Assembly (NCBI GenBank): GCA_024234615.1
Contig: JACKNY010000001.1
Location: 1,330,501 to 1,394,500 of the forward strand
Reading direction: 5' to 3'
Origin: Pseudomonadales bacterium
Lineage (GTDB): Bacteria > Pseudomonadota > Gammaproteobacteria > Pseudomonadales > IMCC2047
DNA length: 64,000 nucleotides
Shown: in pieces, positions 26,474 to 35,346 of the stretch
Layout: each line of letters opens with the position of its first letter
Position numbering within the stretch: position 1 is the stretch's first letter
Program-made: the position numbers and the translations under genes
The notes under the pieces: model-generated
Told to the model about the DNA's origin: nothing
The model's input: the letters and a program-made list of their open reading frames with translations, nothing else
Database searches by the model: none

Positions 26474-28531
26474 TTGAAGAAGGCCTTGCCGATTATTAAG
26501 ACGCCCCGGAGACCCTGGCTTTTGCTTTGCCTGATGCTCATCCAAGGCAGCCTCTCTCACGGCGCATCGTTGGCTGATTCCCTGCCGGGGAAACAGGCCA
26601 TACAACCGATGACGGGATATTTAGGCAGCCAGCAATGTGCTGGTTGTCACCTCAACGAATTTGAATCCTGGCAGCGATCCCACCATGCCCAAGCCATGTT
26701 GCCAGCCACGAAGGCCAGCGTCAGGGCTGATTTCAATAATGTTAAAGCAACACATCAAAAATTAACGGCTCAGTTTCGGCAACGCGACGGGAATTATTTC
26801 GTCACCACTCAAGGCACCGACGGGAAGGTGGAGGAGTACCAGGTAAAATACACCTTTGGCTACGAACCGTTACAACAGTATCTGGTGGTATTTCCCGGTG
26901 GCAGATTACAGGCGTTGCCCTGGGCCTGGGATACGCAAAAGCAGCACTGGTATTATCTGCAGGATCCGGTTCCTGACAGCGACGACTGGCTGCATTGGAC
27001 TCGTGGTGCGATGAACTGGAACGCCATGTGTTCCGATTGCCACTCCACCGCTGTGGATAAAAATTATCAAGCGGATTCAGCAACCTATGACACGCGTTGG
27101 TCGGAAGTCAATGTCGGCTGTGAAGCTTGTCACGGCCCAGGATTAGCGCATGTTAATTTGATGCAAGACCAAACGCGCCCGCCGGATACCGATCCGGCGA
27201 TTCTGATGAGGCCGGGATTGTCGCCGTCCTTGCAGGTGGAACAATGTGGCCGCTGTCATTCCCGGCGTGCCCAATTGAGTCCGGTTTTTAAGGCCGACGA
27301 GAGCAGCATGATGAATCATTATGCTCCGGAAATTTTACGGCCCGGTCTTTATCACGCCGACGGTCAGATCAATGATGAAGTCTTTGTCTATGGGTCTTTT
27401 ACCCAGAGCAAGATGTATCTTAATGGTGTTACCTGCAGCAGCTGTCACGAGGTTCATTCGGGCAGCCTGCGTGCACAGGGAAATCAACTCTGTGCTAGTT
27501 GCCATGATTCTGCGCAATACGATAGCAGCCAACACCATCATCATCCTGATGCATCCCCGGGTGCCCAGTGCGTCAGCTGTCATATGCCGGGCAAATACTA
27601 CATGGGCGTGGATTTACGCCACGACCATAGCCTGCGTGTACCGCGTCCGGATTTAAGCACAGGTTTCGGAACACCTAACGCCTGTAACGGCTGCCACGAG
27701 AAGAAAACGGCGGATTGGGCTGCCAAGACAGTTGTTCAATGGTTTGGCGAGAAACGGCAGCCGCATTTTTCAGAAATATTAGCCTCCGCTACAACCGATC
27801 TGGGCGCAGCGCTTCCCGGATTGGTGAGTTTGCTGGAGGATCAATCCCAGCCGGCAATTTCCCGGGCTACGGCGGCATTCTGGCTCGGGCAGGCGGTACA
27901 TTTGAAACCCGTTCAACAGGCGCTGATCAATGTCATCGCCGATTCAGCGCCGCTGGTGAGATTACACGCAATCCGAGCTCTGGAGAATGTCGCGGCAGAG
28001 CGTCGAAAAGACTTACTTACTCTCTTGCTGAATGACCCGGTACGCGCTGTCAGAATTGCCGTGGCTGGAGCGATGGCGGATATTCCTGAGGTCAGCGTTG
28101 CGCAAAATTACGTGGCAGCATTCCAACAGGCGCAAAGAGAACATCAGGAATACATGAAACAAAACGCCGATTTTGCCTCAGGTCAACGCTACGCTGCCAT
28201 GTATCACGAAAAGCAGCAACGACCTGTAGCGGCAAAGAAGGCTTATCGAGAAGCTCTTAAAATTGATAACCGTGATACCGCATCGCGCATTAACTTGGCG
28301 CACCTGCACTATCGCCTTAAAGAGTACCGGGATGCGGAGATCGTGTTTAAAGAAGCCATTAAGTATGAACCTACTTTTGGCCCGGCCTATTACTCCCTGG
28401 GGCTGCTATTGGCGGAGTTAAAACGCTATAAAGAGGCTGAAAATTATCTGCTGCAGGCGCAGCAGCGAATGCCGGACAATGAGCGGGTATTGAAAAACCT
28501 CCAGGCGGTACGTTTCTATCTTAACCAATGA
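26474..28531 (+). CDS. Octaheme c-type cytochrome with HEAT-like and TPR repeats
   Basis: A signal peptide (about 31 residues) precedes eight CXXCH haem motifs with cysteines at about residues 55, 186, 216, 258, 321, 340, 366 and 404; this region resembles cytochrome c554-like multihaem proteins. Residues about 440-560 are helical HEAT-like repeats (SRATAAFWLGQAV and VRLHAIRALENVA). Residues about 590-680 are TPRs (ASRINLAHLHYRLKEY and AYYSLGLLLAELKRY). The only workable start is a TTG at 26474; there is a stop upstream and no better ATG. Probably periplasmic electron transfer with protein partners held by the repeats; no enzymatic role can be assigned. Confidence 0.85.
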   Translation: MKKALPIIKTPRRPWLLLCLMLIQGSLSHGASLADSLPGKQAIQPMTGYLGSQQCAGCHLNEFESWQRSHHAQAMLPATKASVRADFNNVKATHQKLTAQFRQRDGNYFVTTQGTDGKVEEYQVKYTFGYEPLQQYLVVFPGGRLQALPWAWDTQKQHWYYLQDPVPDSDDWLHWTRGAMNWNAMCSDCHSTAVDKNYQADSATYDTRWSEVNVGCEACHGPGLAHVNLMQDQTRPPDTDPAILMRPGLSPSLQVEQCGRCHSRRAQLSPVFKADESSMMNHYAPEILRPGLYHADGQINDEVFVYGSFTQSKMYLNGVTCSSCHEVHSGSLRAQGNQLCASCHDSAQYDSSQHHHHPDASPGAQCVSCHMPGKYYMGVDLRHDHSLRVPRPDLSTGFGTPNACNGCHEKKTADWAAKTVVQWFGEKRQPHFSEILASATTDLGAALPGLVSLLEDQSQPAISRATAAFWLGQAVHLKPVQQALINVIADSAPLVRLHAIRALENVAAERRKDLLTLLLNDPVRAVRIAVAGAMADIPEVSVAQNYVAAFQQAQREHQEYMKQNADFASGQRYAAMYHEKQQRPVAAKKAYREALKIDNRDTASRINLAHLHYRLKEYRDAEIVFKEAIKYEPTFGPAYYSLGLLLAELKRYKEAENYLLQAQQRMPDNERVLKNLQAVRFYLNQ

Positions 28532-28596
28532 GGCAATCCGGTATATCAACGAGTGGATTGTGTAGACTGTAATTTAACATCATTGAGGTATGTATT

Positions 28597-29346
28597 ATGA
28601 GGCTAACAGGAAAAGTTGCGCTAATTACCGGCGCCAGCCAGGGGATAGGCGCTGAAACCGCAAAATTACTGGCGGGCAATGGTGCTTCTGTAATTGTTAA
28701 CTACCACCGCAATCAAGCGGCGGCGGATTCGGTTGTTGAGGAGATTGTCCGTGCCGGTGGCAAGGCGGAGGCCATCTGTAGCGATGTGCAAAATGAAGCA
28801 GCTACCCGGCAAATGGTCGAACAGGCAGTGGCCAAGTTTGGGTCGATTGATATTTTAGTTCTCAATGCCGCCCCGCCGGCTTCCTGGCAACTGTTTACGG
28901 AGCTCTCTCTAGAGGAGCTTGAAACCAAGCTGTTAACGGAGGTTCGGGGCTATTTTATTCCCGCGAAAATAGTCGCAAAATTAATGATTGCTGCAAAGTC
29001 AGGTTGTATTATCGGGTTGAGCAGCGTCCTGGCCAAATCACCGGCCCCGGGATTTAGCGCGCATACGACCGCCAAGTCAGCTATCGAAGGATTACTGAAA
29101 GCCATGGCGTTGGAGTTGGCGCCGCATGGCATTCGCGTTAATGTGGTTGCGCCGAGCCTTACCGTCACGCCCGGTTCGTCATGGGTACCGCAGGAGGGTG
29201 TCGAGGAGACGGTTGCCCATACGCCGATGGGACGGTTATGCAGTTTGCAGGAAATCGCATCGGCCATATTGATGATGGCTTCTGACGACGCCAGCTTTAT
29301 TACGGGTGCCTGTCTGCCGGTTGATGGGGGGATGAGTGGCACTTGA
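28597..29346 (+). CDS. SDR-family protein with His in place of the catalytic Tyr
   Basis: A classical short-chain dehydrogenase fold is visible: the cofactor motif TGASQGIG (residues 11-18), the NAAP variant of NNAG, and a C-terminal LPVDGGMSG. The expected serine (143) and lysine (160) are present at the right spacing. The position of the catalytic Tyr (Y-x3-K) is His156, in FSAHTTAKSA. It may still bind NAD(P)H, but normal SDR chemistry is doubtful. It may act with another base or as a non-catalytic partner. It lies between the octaheme cytochrome and the LysR gene, same strand. Confidence 0.82.
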   Translation: MRLTGKVALITGASQGIGAETAKLLAGNGASVIVNYHRNQAAADSVVEEIVRAGGKAEAICSDVQNEAATRQMVEQAVAKFGSIDILVLNAAPPASWQLFTELSLEELETKLLTEVRGYFIPAKIVAKLMIAAKSGCIIGLSSVLAKSPAPGFSAHTTAKSAIEGLLKAMALELAPHGIRVNVVAPSLTVTPGSSWVPQEGVEETVAHTPMGRLCSLQEIASAILMMASDDASFITGACLPVDGGMSGT

Positions 29347-29360
29347 AAATACATTTTTTA

Positions 29361-29377
29361 TATAGGTTTGTTCTATA
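29361..29377. promoter_or_regulatory. Candidate LysR-type binding dyad
   Basis: TATAG-N7-CTATA, a perfect dyad with the T-N11-A geometry of LysR-type sites, lies between the SDR stop and the LysR start. Upstream of the downstream TonB receptor gene there is another N7 dyad (AAGTT at 30412, AACTT at 30424) with a different sequence. No direct link is shown. Confidence 0.3.
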
Positions 29378-29411
29378 ATAAATACCCTACAAAGTGAAGG
29401 AGATAAATTGC

Positions 29412-30362
29412 GTGGCTGATACCTACAGCCTTGCAGACAGGCTGCCCAGATACCTGAAAACCCGTGAGCTCCAAGTGTTTTTAGCGGTCGCAGAGTCGCG
29501 CAGTATTGCTGAAGCGGCGCGACGGCTTTCATTAACACAACCTGCCGTGAGTAAGAGCATTAACGAGCTGGAGTCGACCTTGGGTGTTACCCTGTTTGAG
29601 CGGGACAGCCGCGGTATTTACCCGACCCGGTACGCTGAAGTTTTGCGTAAACGGGCGTTGGTGATCTTCGGTGAAATCAGATTGGCCGGGGAAGAAATAA
29701 CCCAGTTAACAAACGCCGACTCAGGCAAAATATCCCTGGGTGCGATGCCGGTTGCGGCAGCGGGGTTGGCGGCGGCTGCCGTGACCGAATTGATGCTGGC
29801 GCATCCCGGTATCTGTGTTTCAATTACCGAGGGCGACCATGAAGTACTGTTCGAGGCGCTACGTAACCGGCAATTGGATCTGGTGATCGGCAGATTGCCA
29901 GCCGACCTTAGTCAGGATGAATTTGCAACGCAACTGCTTTATCACGATCAATTGTGTGTCGCGGCACACCATTCGCACCCATTGGCGCAACGAAAAAAAC
30001 TGACGCTGGAAGAGCTGGTCGATGAGTACTGCATCATACCCAAAGAACATTCGTTAGCTTATCAACAGCTGGTTAAAATCTTTCTCAATAAGAAACTGAA
30101 ACTCCCTTCCAGACGCGTTGATACGTTATCCGTGTTATCGGTTGATGCGTTGCTGGCGACGGGTAAATTTATTATTTTCGGACTGCCGCGCAAGGTGGTC
30201 GAGCATCGCCCGGCTGCGGGGCTGGTGATATTACCCATTGATCTGGATACCGACTGGGGCCCGGTGGGAATCACTTATCTGAAAAGCCCCGAGCTGTTGC
30301 CTGGAGCCAGACGCTTGATTTCCTATTTGCAAAGGCACTGTGATTTGACTGTAACACTCTAA
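29412..30362 (+). CDS. LysR-family transcriptional regulator
   Basis: An N-terminal winged helix-turn-helix (LQVFLAVAESRSIAEAARRLSLTQPAVSKSI) is followed by a LysR substrate-binding domain. The length of about 316 residues is typical. The frame opens at a GTG at 29394, but the GTG at 29412 has AAGGAG at a spacing of 9 bases. It lies upstream of the TonB receptor-sulfatase-GMC genes on the same strand, which makes those genes and the SDR gene its likely targets. The effector is unknown. Confidence 0.88.
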   Translation: MADTYSLADRLPRYLKTRELQVFLAVAESRSIAEAARRLSLTQPAVSKSINELESTLGVTLFERDSRGIYPTRYAEVLRKRALVIFGEIRLAGEEITQLTNADSGKISLGAMPVAAAGLAAAAVTELMLAHPGICVSITEGDHEVLFEALRNRQLDLVIGRLPADLSQDEFATQLLYHDQLCVAAHHSHPLAQRKKLTLEELVDEYCIIPKEHSLAYQQLVKIFLNKKLKLPSRRVDTLSVLSVDALLATGKFIIFGLPRKVVEHRPAAGLVILPIDLDTDWGPVGITYLKSPELLPGARRLISYLQRHCDLTVTL

Positions 30363-30600
30363 TTCCTTTCTTTTCGGTTTATCGCTGATATCTACCAGCG
30401 TCTCCGGCTATAAGTTTTAGTATAACTTCCCATATTTTTTTTCGTTACCGTGAAAAGCGAACTTTTGATCTAATCGCTGTCGGTGTAATTCCTATCAGCT
30501 TGCAGAGATAGGGTTGTCCGGCATCGTTCTGAGCATAAAAACAATAGACGGCGATTCAACAACAGAAGGTATTTCAATGAACACAAACGAGGGAAAATAC

Positions 30601-32952
30601 ATGAACTCAATAAAATACGTGCTAACCCCTTTGGCCGTAACCGGCTTGCTGGCGACCACCAACCTACAGGCGGCCGAGGGCGGCTTTGCTTTGGAGGAAG
30701 TCGTGGTTACCGCGCGTAAGCGCGAGGAAAGTTTGCAGGATGCGCCGCTGGCGGTATCGGCCTTCACTACCAACGAACTGAAGGTAAGAAATATCAAATC
30801 CACCGACCGGCTGGCCGATGTGACGCCCAACCTGACCTTCGATTCCCATGCGCCGGCGTCGGGCAGTAACTCGTCGTCGCAGATTTTTATTCGGGGTATC
30901 GGACAAACCGATTTCACTGCAGTAACCGACCCCGGTGTTGGTCTTTACGTGGACGGCGTATATTATTCGCGGTCGATCGGCGGTGCGCTGGACTTCCTGG
31001 ATTTGGAGCGTATTGAAATTTTGCGAGGGCCGCAGGGAACGCTGTTCGGACGTAATACGATCGGCGGTGCTGTATCGATGATTTCGCTGCGGCCAGCGGA
31101 GGAATTCCGTGGCAGTATCGAAATTGAAATCGGTGACGATGATATGCGCAACGTGTCGGCGGATTTTGATGTGCCGATTTCCGATACGCTGTTAAGTAAA
31201 ATCAGCCTGTCGAGCCGTAAACGTGACGGTTATGTGGATCGTGTGTTTGATGGTAAGGAGCTGGGTGACGACGACGCTCTGGCCGGCCGTCTGGCACTGC
31301 AATGGATGCCCAATGACTCGTTCGACCTGTTCTTTGCCGTTGACGCCACCAAGGAGAGAGAGCAAGGCGCGCCTTCCGTCTCTTTAGGTCTTAACGATAC
31401 CCAGTCCTTTGCCCACCTGACCAATATCCAGATTCCGGGTTGTTCTTCTTTCGGCTTGCCGCCCGGCCCCCCGGTCAGCACTAATGGCGATCCCAACTGT
31501 TTGAACGACACCACCTTTAAGGATGAGTTTGAATCCGAGGGAACTGCCAAAGTGGTCTCCGAATTGGATTACTGGGGCGTCAATTTGACCGCGACCTGGG
31601 AAGTTAACGATTATCTGAGTATTAAATCGATCACCGGATACCGTGACATGGATTCCTTTTCTGCACGCGATGGTGACAATACGCAGTTTCGAATTTTCCA
31701 CACTCAGGACCCTTTTGAGCACGAGCAGTTTAGCCAGGAATTTCAGTTCAGCGGTCTGGCCCTGGACGGCACCCTGAAATGGTTGGTTGGCCTGTATTAT
31801 TTCGAAGAGGAAGCGGATAATCCGAATCCAGTGGAATTCCCGCTGCCTTTTATCGGTGAGTTTATCAGCGGCGGTCAAACCGATAACGATAATGTGGCAG
31901 TATTCGGCCAGGCAACCTGGGATGCGACCGATCGTCTACATTTGACCTTCGGCCTGCGTTTCACCGATGAAACCAAACGCTTTTCGCCCTATTCCTATAT
32001 CCCAGAGGGTGCGTATTACATCAAAAGCGGTCCTGGCAGTCCGGGGGTACGCTTTTTTGACTGTCCGACCGGAACGGAGCCAGGATGTGGCGGCGTAGCT
32101 GGACGGCTCTTCACGTCCGGCGACCGTCTGTTGCCAGCGGGACAGTATGAGGAACAGTTCGATGACTGGACGCCCATGTTCAACCTGGCCTATGACCTCA
32201 CCGACGATATCATGGTATATCTCACCTATTCAGAAGGTTTCAAGAGCGGCGGTTTCGATCAGCGTTACAATGTTGAATTCCTCAACGGTCCCACTTCCTT
32301 CGACCCGGAAACAGCAACCAGCTATGAGTTGGGCCTGAAGTCCACTTGGCTGGATTACCGTCTGCGCCTGAATGCGGCCGTCTTCTTCACTGATTACGAA
32401 GATCAGCACATTATCGTTCGTGAAGGCTTCGCTCCTATTACCTTCAATGCCGGCGAATCGGAACTTAAGGGTTTTGAAGTGGAAGCCAGCTTTGTGCCGA
32501 CGGACTCCTGGTTGCTGCAGGCCTCTGTAGGTTACATCGATGCGGAGTATGTCAAACTGGATCAAACGGTGCTGGATAATTCCCCTATCACGAAAAAGAC
32601 AGCCCTCGCACAGACGCCTGAATGGTCTACCAGCCTGGGTGTCGCCTATACCAAGGAGTTGGCTGACTGGGGTACGATTACACCGAGGCTGGACTGGTCC
32701 TATAAGAGCGAATCCTATAACGATGCGATTAATACGCCGCGTTTGCGTCAGGGCGCTTACCATTTATTGAATGCCTCCGTCTCGTTCGTCAGTATCGATG
32801 AAGCCTGGGAAGTTATCCTGTCGGGACGCAACCTGAACAGTGAGCTTTATCTGGCGACCGGAATTTCGGCTCTGGACACTGGCGCCGCCTATTCGGCAGG
32901 TGTTTTTGCCCGTGAAACGGAGTGGAGCCTGTCCGCAAAATACAGCTTTTAG
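30601..32952 (+). CDS. TonB-dependent outer-membrane receptor
   Basis: Signal peptide, TonB-box-like segment (ALEEVVVTARKREESLQD), plug domain (FIRGIGQTDF and VEILRGPQGTLFGRNTIGGAVS) and a 22-strand-type beta-barrel ending in a terminal phenylalanine (SLSAKYSF). Such receptors import siderophores, vitamins or oligomeric nutrients with energy from TonB-ExbBD. There is no STN signalling domain. GAGGG lies 7 bases before the ATG at 30601; an ATG at 30577 (after AGAAGG) is an alternative. The next genes are a lipoprotein sulfatase and a GMC oxidoreductase, which suggests uptake of a sulfated substrate. Confidence 0.92.
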   Translation: MNSIKYVLTPLAVTGLLATTNLQAAEGGFALEEVVVTARKREESLQDAPLAVSAFTTNELKVRNIKSTDRLADVTPNLTFDSHAPASGSNSSSQIFIRGIGQTDFTAVTDPGVGLYVDGVYYSRSIGGALDFLDLERIEILRGPQGTLFGRNTIGGAVSMISLRPAEEFRGSIEIEIGDDDMRNVSADFDVPISDTLLSKISLSSRKRDGYVDRVFDGKELGDDDALAGRLALQWMPNDSFDLFFAVDATKEREQGAPSVSLGLNDTQSFAHLTNIQIPGCSSFGLPPGPPVSTNGDPNCLNDTTFKDEFESEGTAKVVSELDYWGVNLTATWEVNDYLSIKSITGYRDMDSFSARDGDNTQFRIFHTQDPFEHEQFSQEFQFSGLALDGTLKWLVGLYYFEEEADNPNPVEFPLPFIGEFISGGQTDNDNVAVFGQATWDATDRLHLTFGLRFTDETKRFSPYSYIPEGAYYIKSGPGSPGVRFFDCPTGTEPGCGGVAGRLFTSGDRLLPAGQYEEQFDDWTPMFNLAYDLTDDIMVYLTYSEGFKSGGFDQRYNVEFLNGPTSFDPETATSYELGLKSTWLDYRLRLNAAVFFTDYEDQHIIVREGFAPITFNAGESELKGFEVEASFVPTDSWLLQASVGYIDAEYVKLDQTVLDNSPITKKTALAQTPEWSTSLGVAYTKELADWGTITPRLDWSYKSESYNDAINTPRLRQGAYHLLNASVSFVSIDEAWEVILSGRNLNSELYLATGISALDTGAAYSAGVFARETEWSLSAKYSF

Positions 32953-32971
32953 TCTGTTACCAGTGACTAAA

Positions 32972-33001
32972 CTACCCTGATAGCTTTCGGTGTCAGGGTA
33001 G
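32972..33001 (+). terminator. Terminator-like hairpin between TonB receptor and sulfatase
   Basis: A perfect 9-bp stem (CTACCCTGA with TCAGGGTAG) with a 12-base loop is followed by TTATTTAG. The weak T-run suggests partial termination. Confidence 0.6.
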
Positions 33002-33032
33002 TTATTTAGTTAACCTCAATCCGGGGATCGAA

Positions 33033-34757
33033 GTGATAAAGCAAAGTGTTTGTTTTATGTTACGGGTTAGTTTGACCTGGCTGCGTTTTGGTGTTTTTAC
33101 TGTGGCAGCCATTTTTAGCCTCAGCGCCTGTAGCGATCAGCAACAGAACAGTGCGGCAACACCTGTGCGGCAGTCCATGTCGATGGAAAATTCAGATCAG
33201 CGTCCAAACTTTCTCGTCGTTGTTGTAGATGATCTCGGCTATTCCGATCTTGGCGCTTTCGGTGGCGGTGAGGTAGACACGTCCGCTATTGACCGCCTGG
33301 CATTGGATGGTGTCAGACTGAGTTCTTTCTATTCCACGCCCACCTGTTCCCCGACTCGTGCCGCCTTGCTCAGCGGTACAGACCCGCATATTGCCGGACT
33401 GGGCAATATGGCGGAGCTTCTGGCCGACAATCAGCGGGGCAAACCGGGACATGAAGGCTATCTGAATCAGCGCGTGGTTTCGATCGCCTCGTTGCTACAG
33501 GATGCAGGTTACTTCACTGCGATGACGGGCAAGTGGCACTTGGGCTTGGAGGAGGAGCACAGCCCGGCGGCGCAAGGCTTTAATCGCTCCTTCGCACTGC
33601 TGCACGGCGGCGCTGGTCATTTTGACGATACCGGGCTGTTGGCGATGGCGCCAAAAGCGCTTTTCCGGGAAGACGGTAAGCTGGCGGAATGGCCAAATGG
33701 GCGCTATTCCAGCGATTTCTATACCGAAAAACTGATAGAGTATCTCAGTGAAAACGATGCGAGCCAGCCGTTCTTTGCTTATCTGGCCTTTACCGCCGTG
33801 CATTGGCCATTGCAAGCGCCGGACGATCTGATCCGCAAATATCGGGGTCGTTACGATCAGGGCTGGGATGTACTCCGGGAGAAACGTCTCGAGGGAATGC
33901 AGCAAGCCGGGCTGTTAGATGAAGGTGTTAATTTCACACCACCGCCAGGGTATCAACCCTGGAAAAGTCTGAGCAAGGAGCAGCAACGCATCGAAGCACG
34001 GAAAATGGAGGTTTTTGCGGCGATGGTGGATAGCATTAATCAGAATATACAACTTCTGGTCAGCTATCTGGAAGAGAGTGGGGTGTTGGATAATACGGTG
34101 GTTATCTTTCTTTCCGATAACGGTGCCGAAGGCACACCTTTGGAAAAAAGTCCTTTATTGGAGGGCTGGTTAGAACACTTTGACAACAGTTTTGAAAATA
34201 TGGGACGTGCCGGTTCCTATATATTCTACGGCCCCAATTGGGCGCACGCCACAACAGCGCCGGGCAAACATTATAAGGGCCATGTCTCCGAGGGCGGTAT
34301 CCATGTGCCGGCCTTTATCTGGCGTAAAGAGATGGCATCGAAAGGTGTAATCGCCGGCACACCGGTTACAGTGATGGATATAGCACCGACACTGTTTGAG
34401 ATGGCGGGTGTGGTTTATCCGGAAAAGTACCGCGGAAGACCCTTGGCGCAATTGCGCGGAAAGAGCCTTCTTCCGCTCATGGATGATCCATTGGCGCGGA
34501 TTCATGCCGAAGACGCCACTCTCGGTTTGGAATTGTTTGGCCGCAGAGCCTTGCGTCAAGGCAAGTGGAAAGCTTATCTGGAACCGCCACCTTTTGGCAC
34601 GGGGGAGTGGGAGCTGTATGATCTGGAAAAGGACAGAGGTGAAACCCACAATGTCGCAGCCGCTCACCCGGAGTTGATGGCGCGCCTGGCGGCGGCGTGG
34701 CAAGATTACGCTGATCAAGTAGGAGTGATACTTCCCGAGGGTCCCTCGGGCTATTAA
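33033..34757 (+). CDS. Lipoprotein sulfatase (arylsulfatase-like)
   Basis: The N-terminus ends in a lipobox (SLSAC, Cys33), so it is a membrane-anchored lipoprotein. The sulfatase signature CSPTRAALLSG has the formylglycine Cys at about residue 105. Metal-site residues are in VVDDLGYSD and FLSDNGAEG, and GKWHLG is conserved. GTG at 33033 has GGGGA 5 bases upstream; an ATG at 33057 would give a shorter but still valid lipoprotein signal. This sulfatase differs clearly from the two CTPTR-type sulfatases in the window and looks closer to arylsulfatases A/atsA. It lies between the receptor and the Tat-GMC pair. Confidence 0.9.
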   Translation: MIKQSVCFMLRVSLTWLRFGVFTVAAIFSLSACSDQQQNSAATPVRQSMSMENSDQRPNFLVVVVDDLGYSDLGAFGGGEVDTSAIDRLALDGVRLSSFYSTPTCSPTRAALLSGTDPHIAGLGNMAELLADNQRGKPGHEGYLNQRVVSIASLLQDAGYFTAMTGKWHLGLEEEHSPAAQGFNRSFALLHGGAGHFDDTGLLAMAPKALFREDGKLAEWPNGRYSSDFYTEKLIEYLSENDASQPFFAYLAFTAVHWPLQAPDDLIRKYRGRYDQGWDVLREKRLEGMQQAGLLDEGVNFTPPPGYQPWKSLSKEQQRIEARKMEVFAAMVDSINQNIQLLVSYLEESGVLDNTVVIFLSDNGAEGTPLEKSPLLEGWLEHFDNSFENMGRAGSYIFYGPNWAHATTAPGKHYKGHVSEGGIHVPAFIWRKEMASKGVIAGTPVTVMDIAPTLFEMAGVVYPEKYRGRPLAQLRGKSLLPLMDDPLARIHAEDATLGLELFGRRALRQGKWKAYLEPPPFGTGEWELYDLEKDRGETHNVAAAHPELMARLAAAWQDYADQVGVILPEGPSGY

Positions 34758-34773
34758 AACTGGAGATTTGTCT

Positions 34774-35346
34774 ATGACAATCAATCGACGAGAATTTATC
34801 AAACGCGGTGTGGGCGGCGCGACGCTGGCACTGGCTTTCCAGATCGGCGGCGGTAGCCTGCTGCTGACACCACAACAGGCGCGTGCGCAGTCGGTAGCTT
34901 TGCTGCGGCTAAACGCCAGCGAAGCGGCGGTGCTGGATCGGCTGGCCGACGCCTTGCTACCCGGCGCGGCGGAAGCGGGGGTGACGCATTTCATCGATCA
35001 TCAGTTGGGTGAGGATCCGGGCGACTGCCTGTTGATCGCCAAATACTTTCAGGTGCCGCCGCCCTATCGTAACTTCTACCGCCAGGGTGTAGCGGGGTGC
35101 GAGCAACTGGCGCAGCAGCAATTTAAGCAAGAAGTAGCGAAGCTCAGTGATGCGCAACTGGATCAATTGATCAAGATGATCGGCAAACCGGGCACCCGGA
35201 CGCCGGATGGCTACGATCTGTCGCTGTTCTATCTGTGCCTGCGCTCGGATGCGGTGGATGTGGTGTATGGCACACCGGAAGGCTTTGAAAAACTTAACGT
35301 ACCTTATATGGCGCATATCATGCCCCCGGAGGGATGGAATGGTTAA
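34774..35346 (+). CDS. Tat-exported gluconate 2-dehydrogenase subunit 3-like protein
   Basis: The N-terminus has a twin-arginine motif (NRREFIKRG) and a hydrophobic stretch ending near ARAQS. The rest resembles the small (subunit 3) partner of membrane-bound gluconate/GMC dehydrogenases. In those complexes the small subunit carries the Tat signal and helps export its flavoprotein partner. The ATG at 34774 has TGGAG at 8 bases; a TTG two codons upstream also opens the frame. Its stop overlaps the start of the GMC gene (ATGGTTAA), which implies translational coupling. Confidence 0.85.
   Translation: MTINRREFIKRGVGGATLALAFQIGGGSLLLTPQQARAQSVALLRLNASEAAVLDRLADALLPGAAEAGVTHFIDHQLGEDPGDCLLIAKYFQVPPPYRNFYRQGVAGCEQLAQQQFKQEVAKLSDAQLDQLIKMIGKPGTRTPDGYDLSLFYLCLRSDAVDVVYGTPEGFEKLNVPYMAHIMPPEGWNG

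Noticed and set aside
26474..28531. Assigning the octaheme cytochrome as nitrite or tetrathionate reductase
   Set aside because: The haem motifs are all CXXCH with no CXXCK-type catalytic haem, and the neighbours are not respiratory reductase genes.
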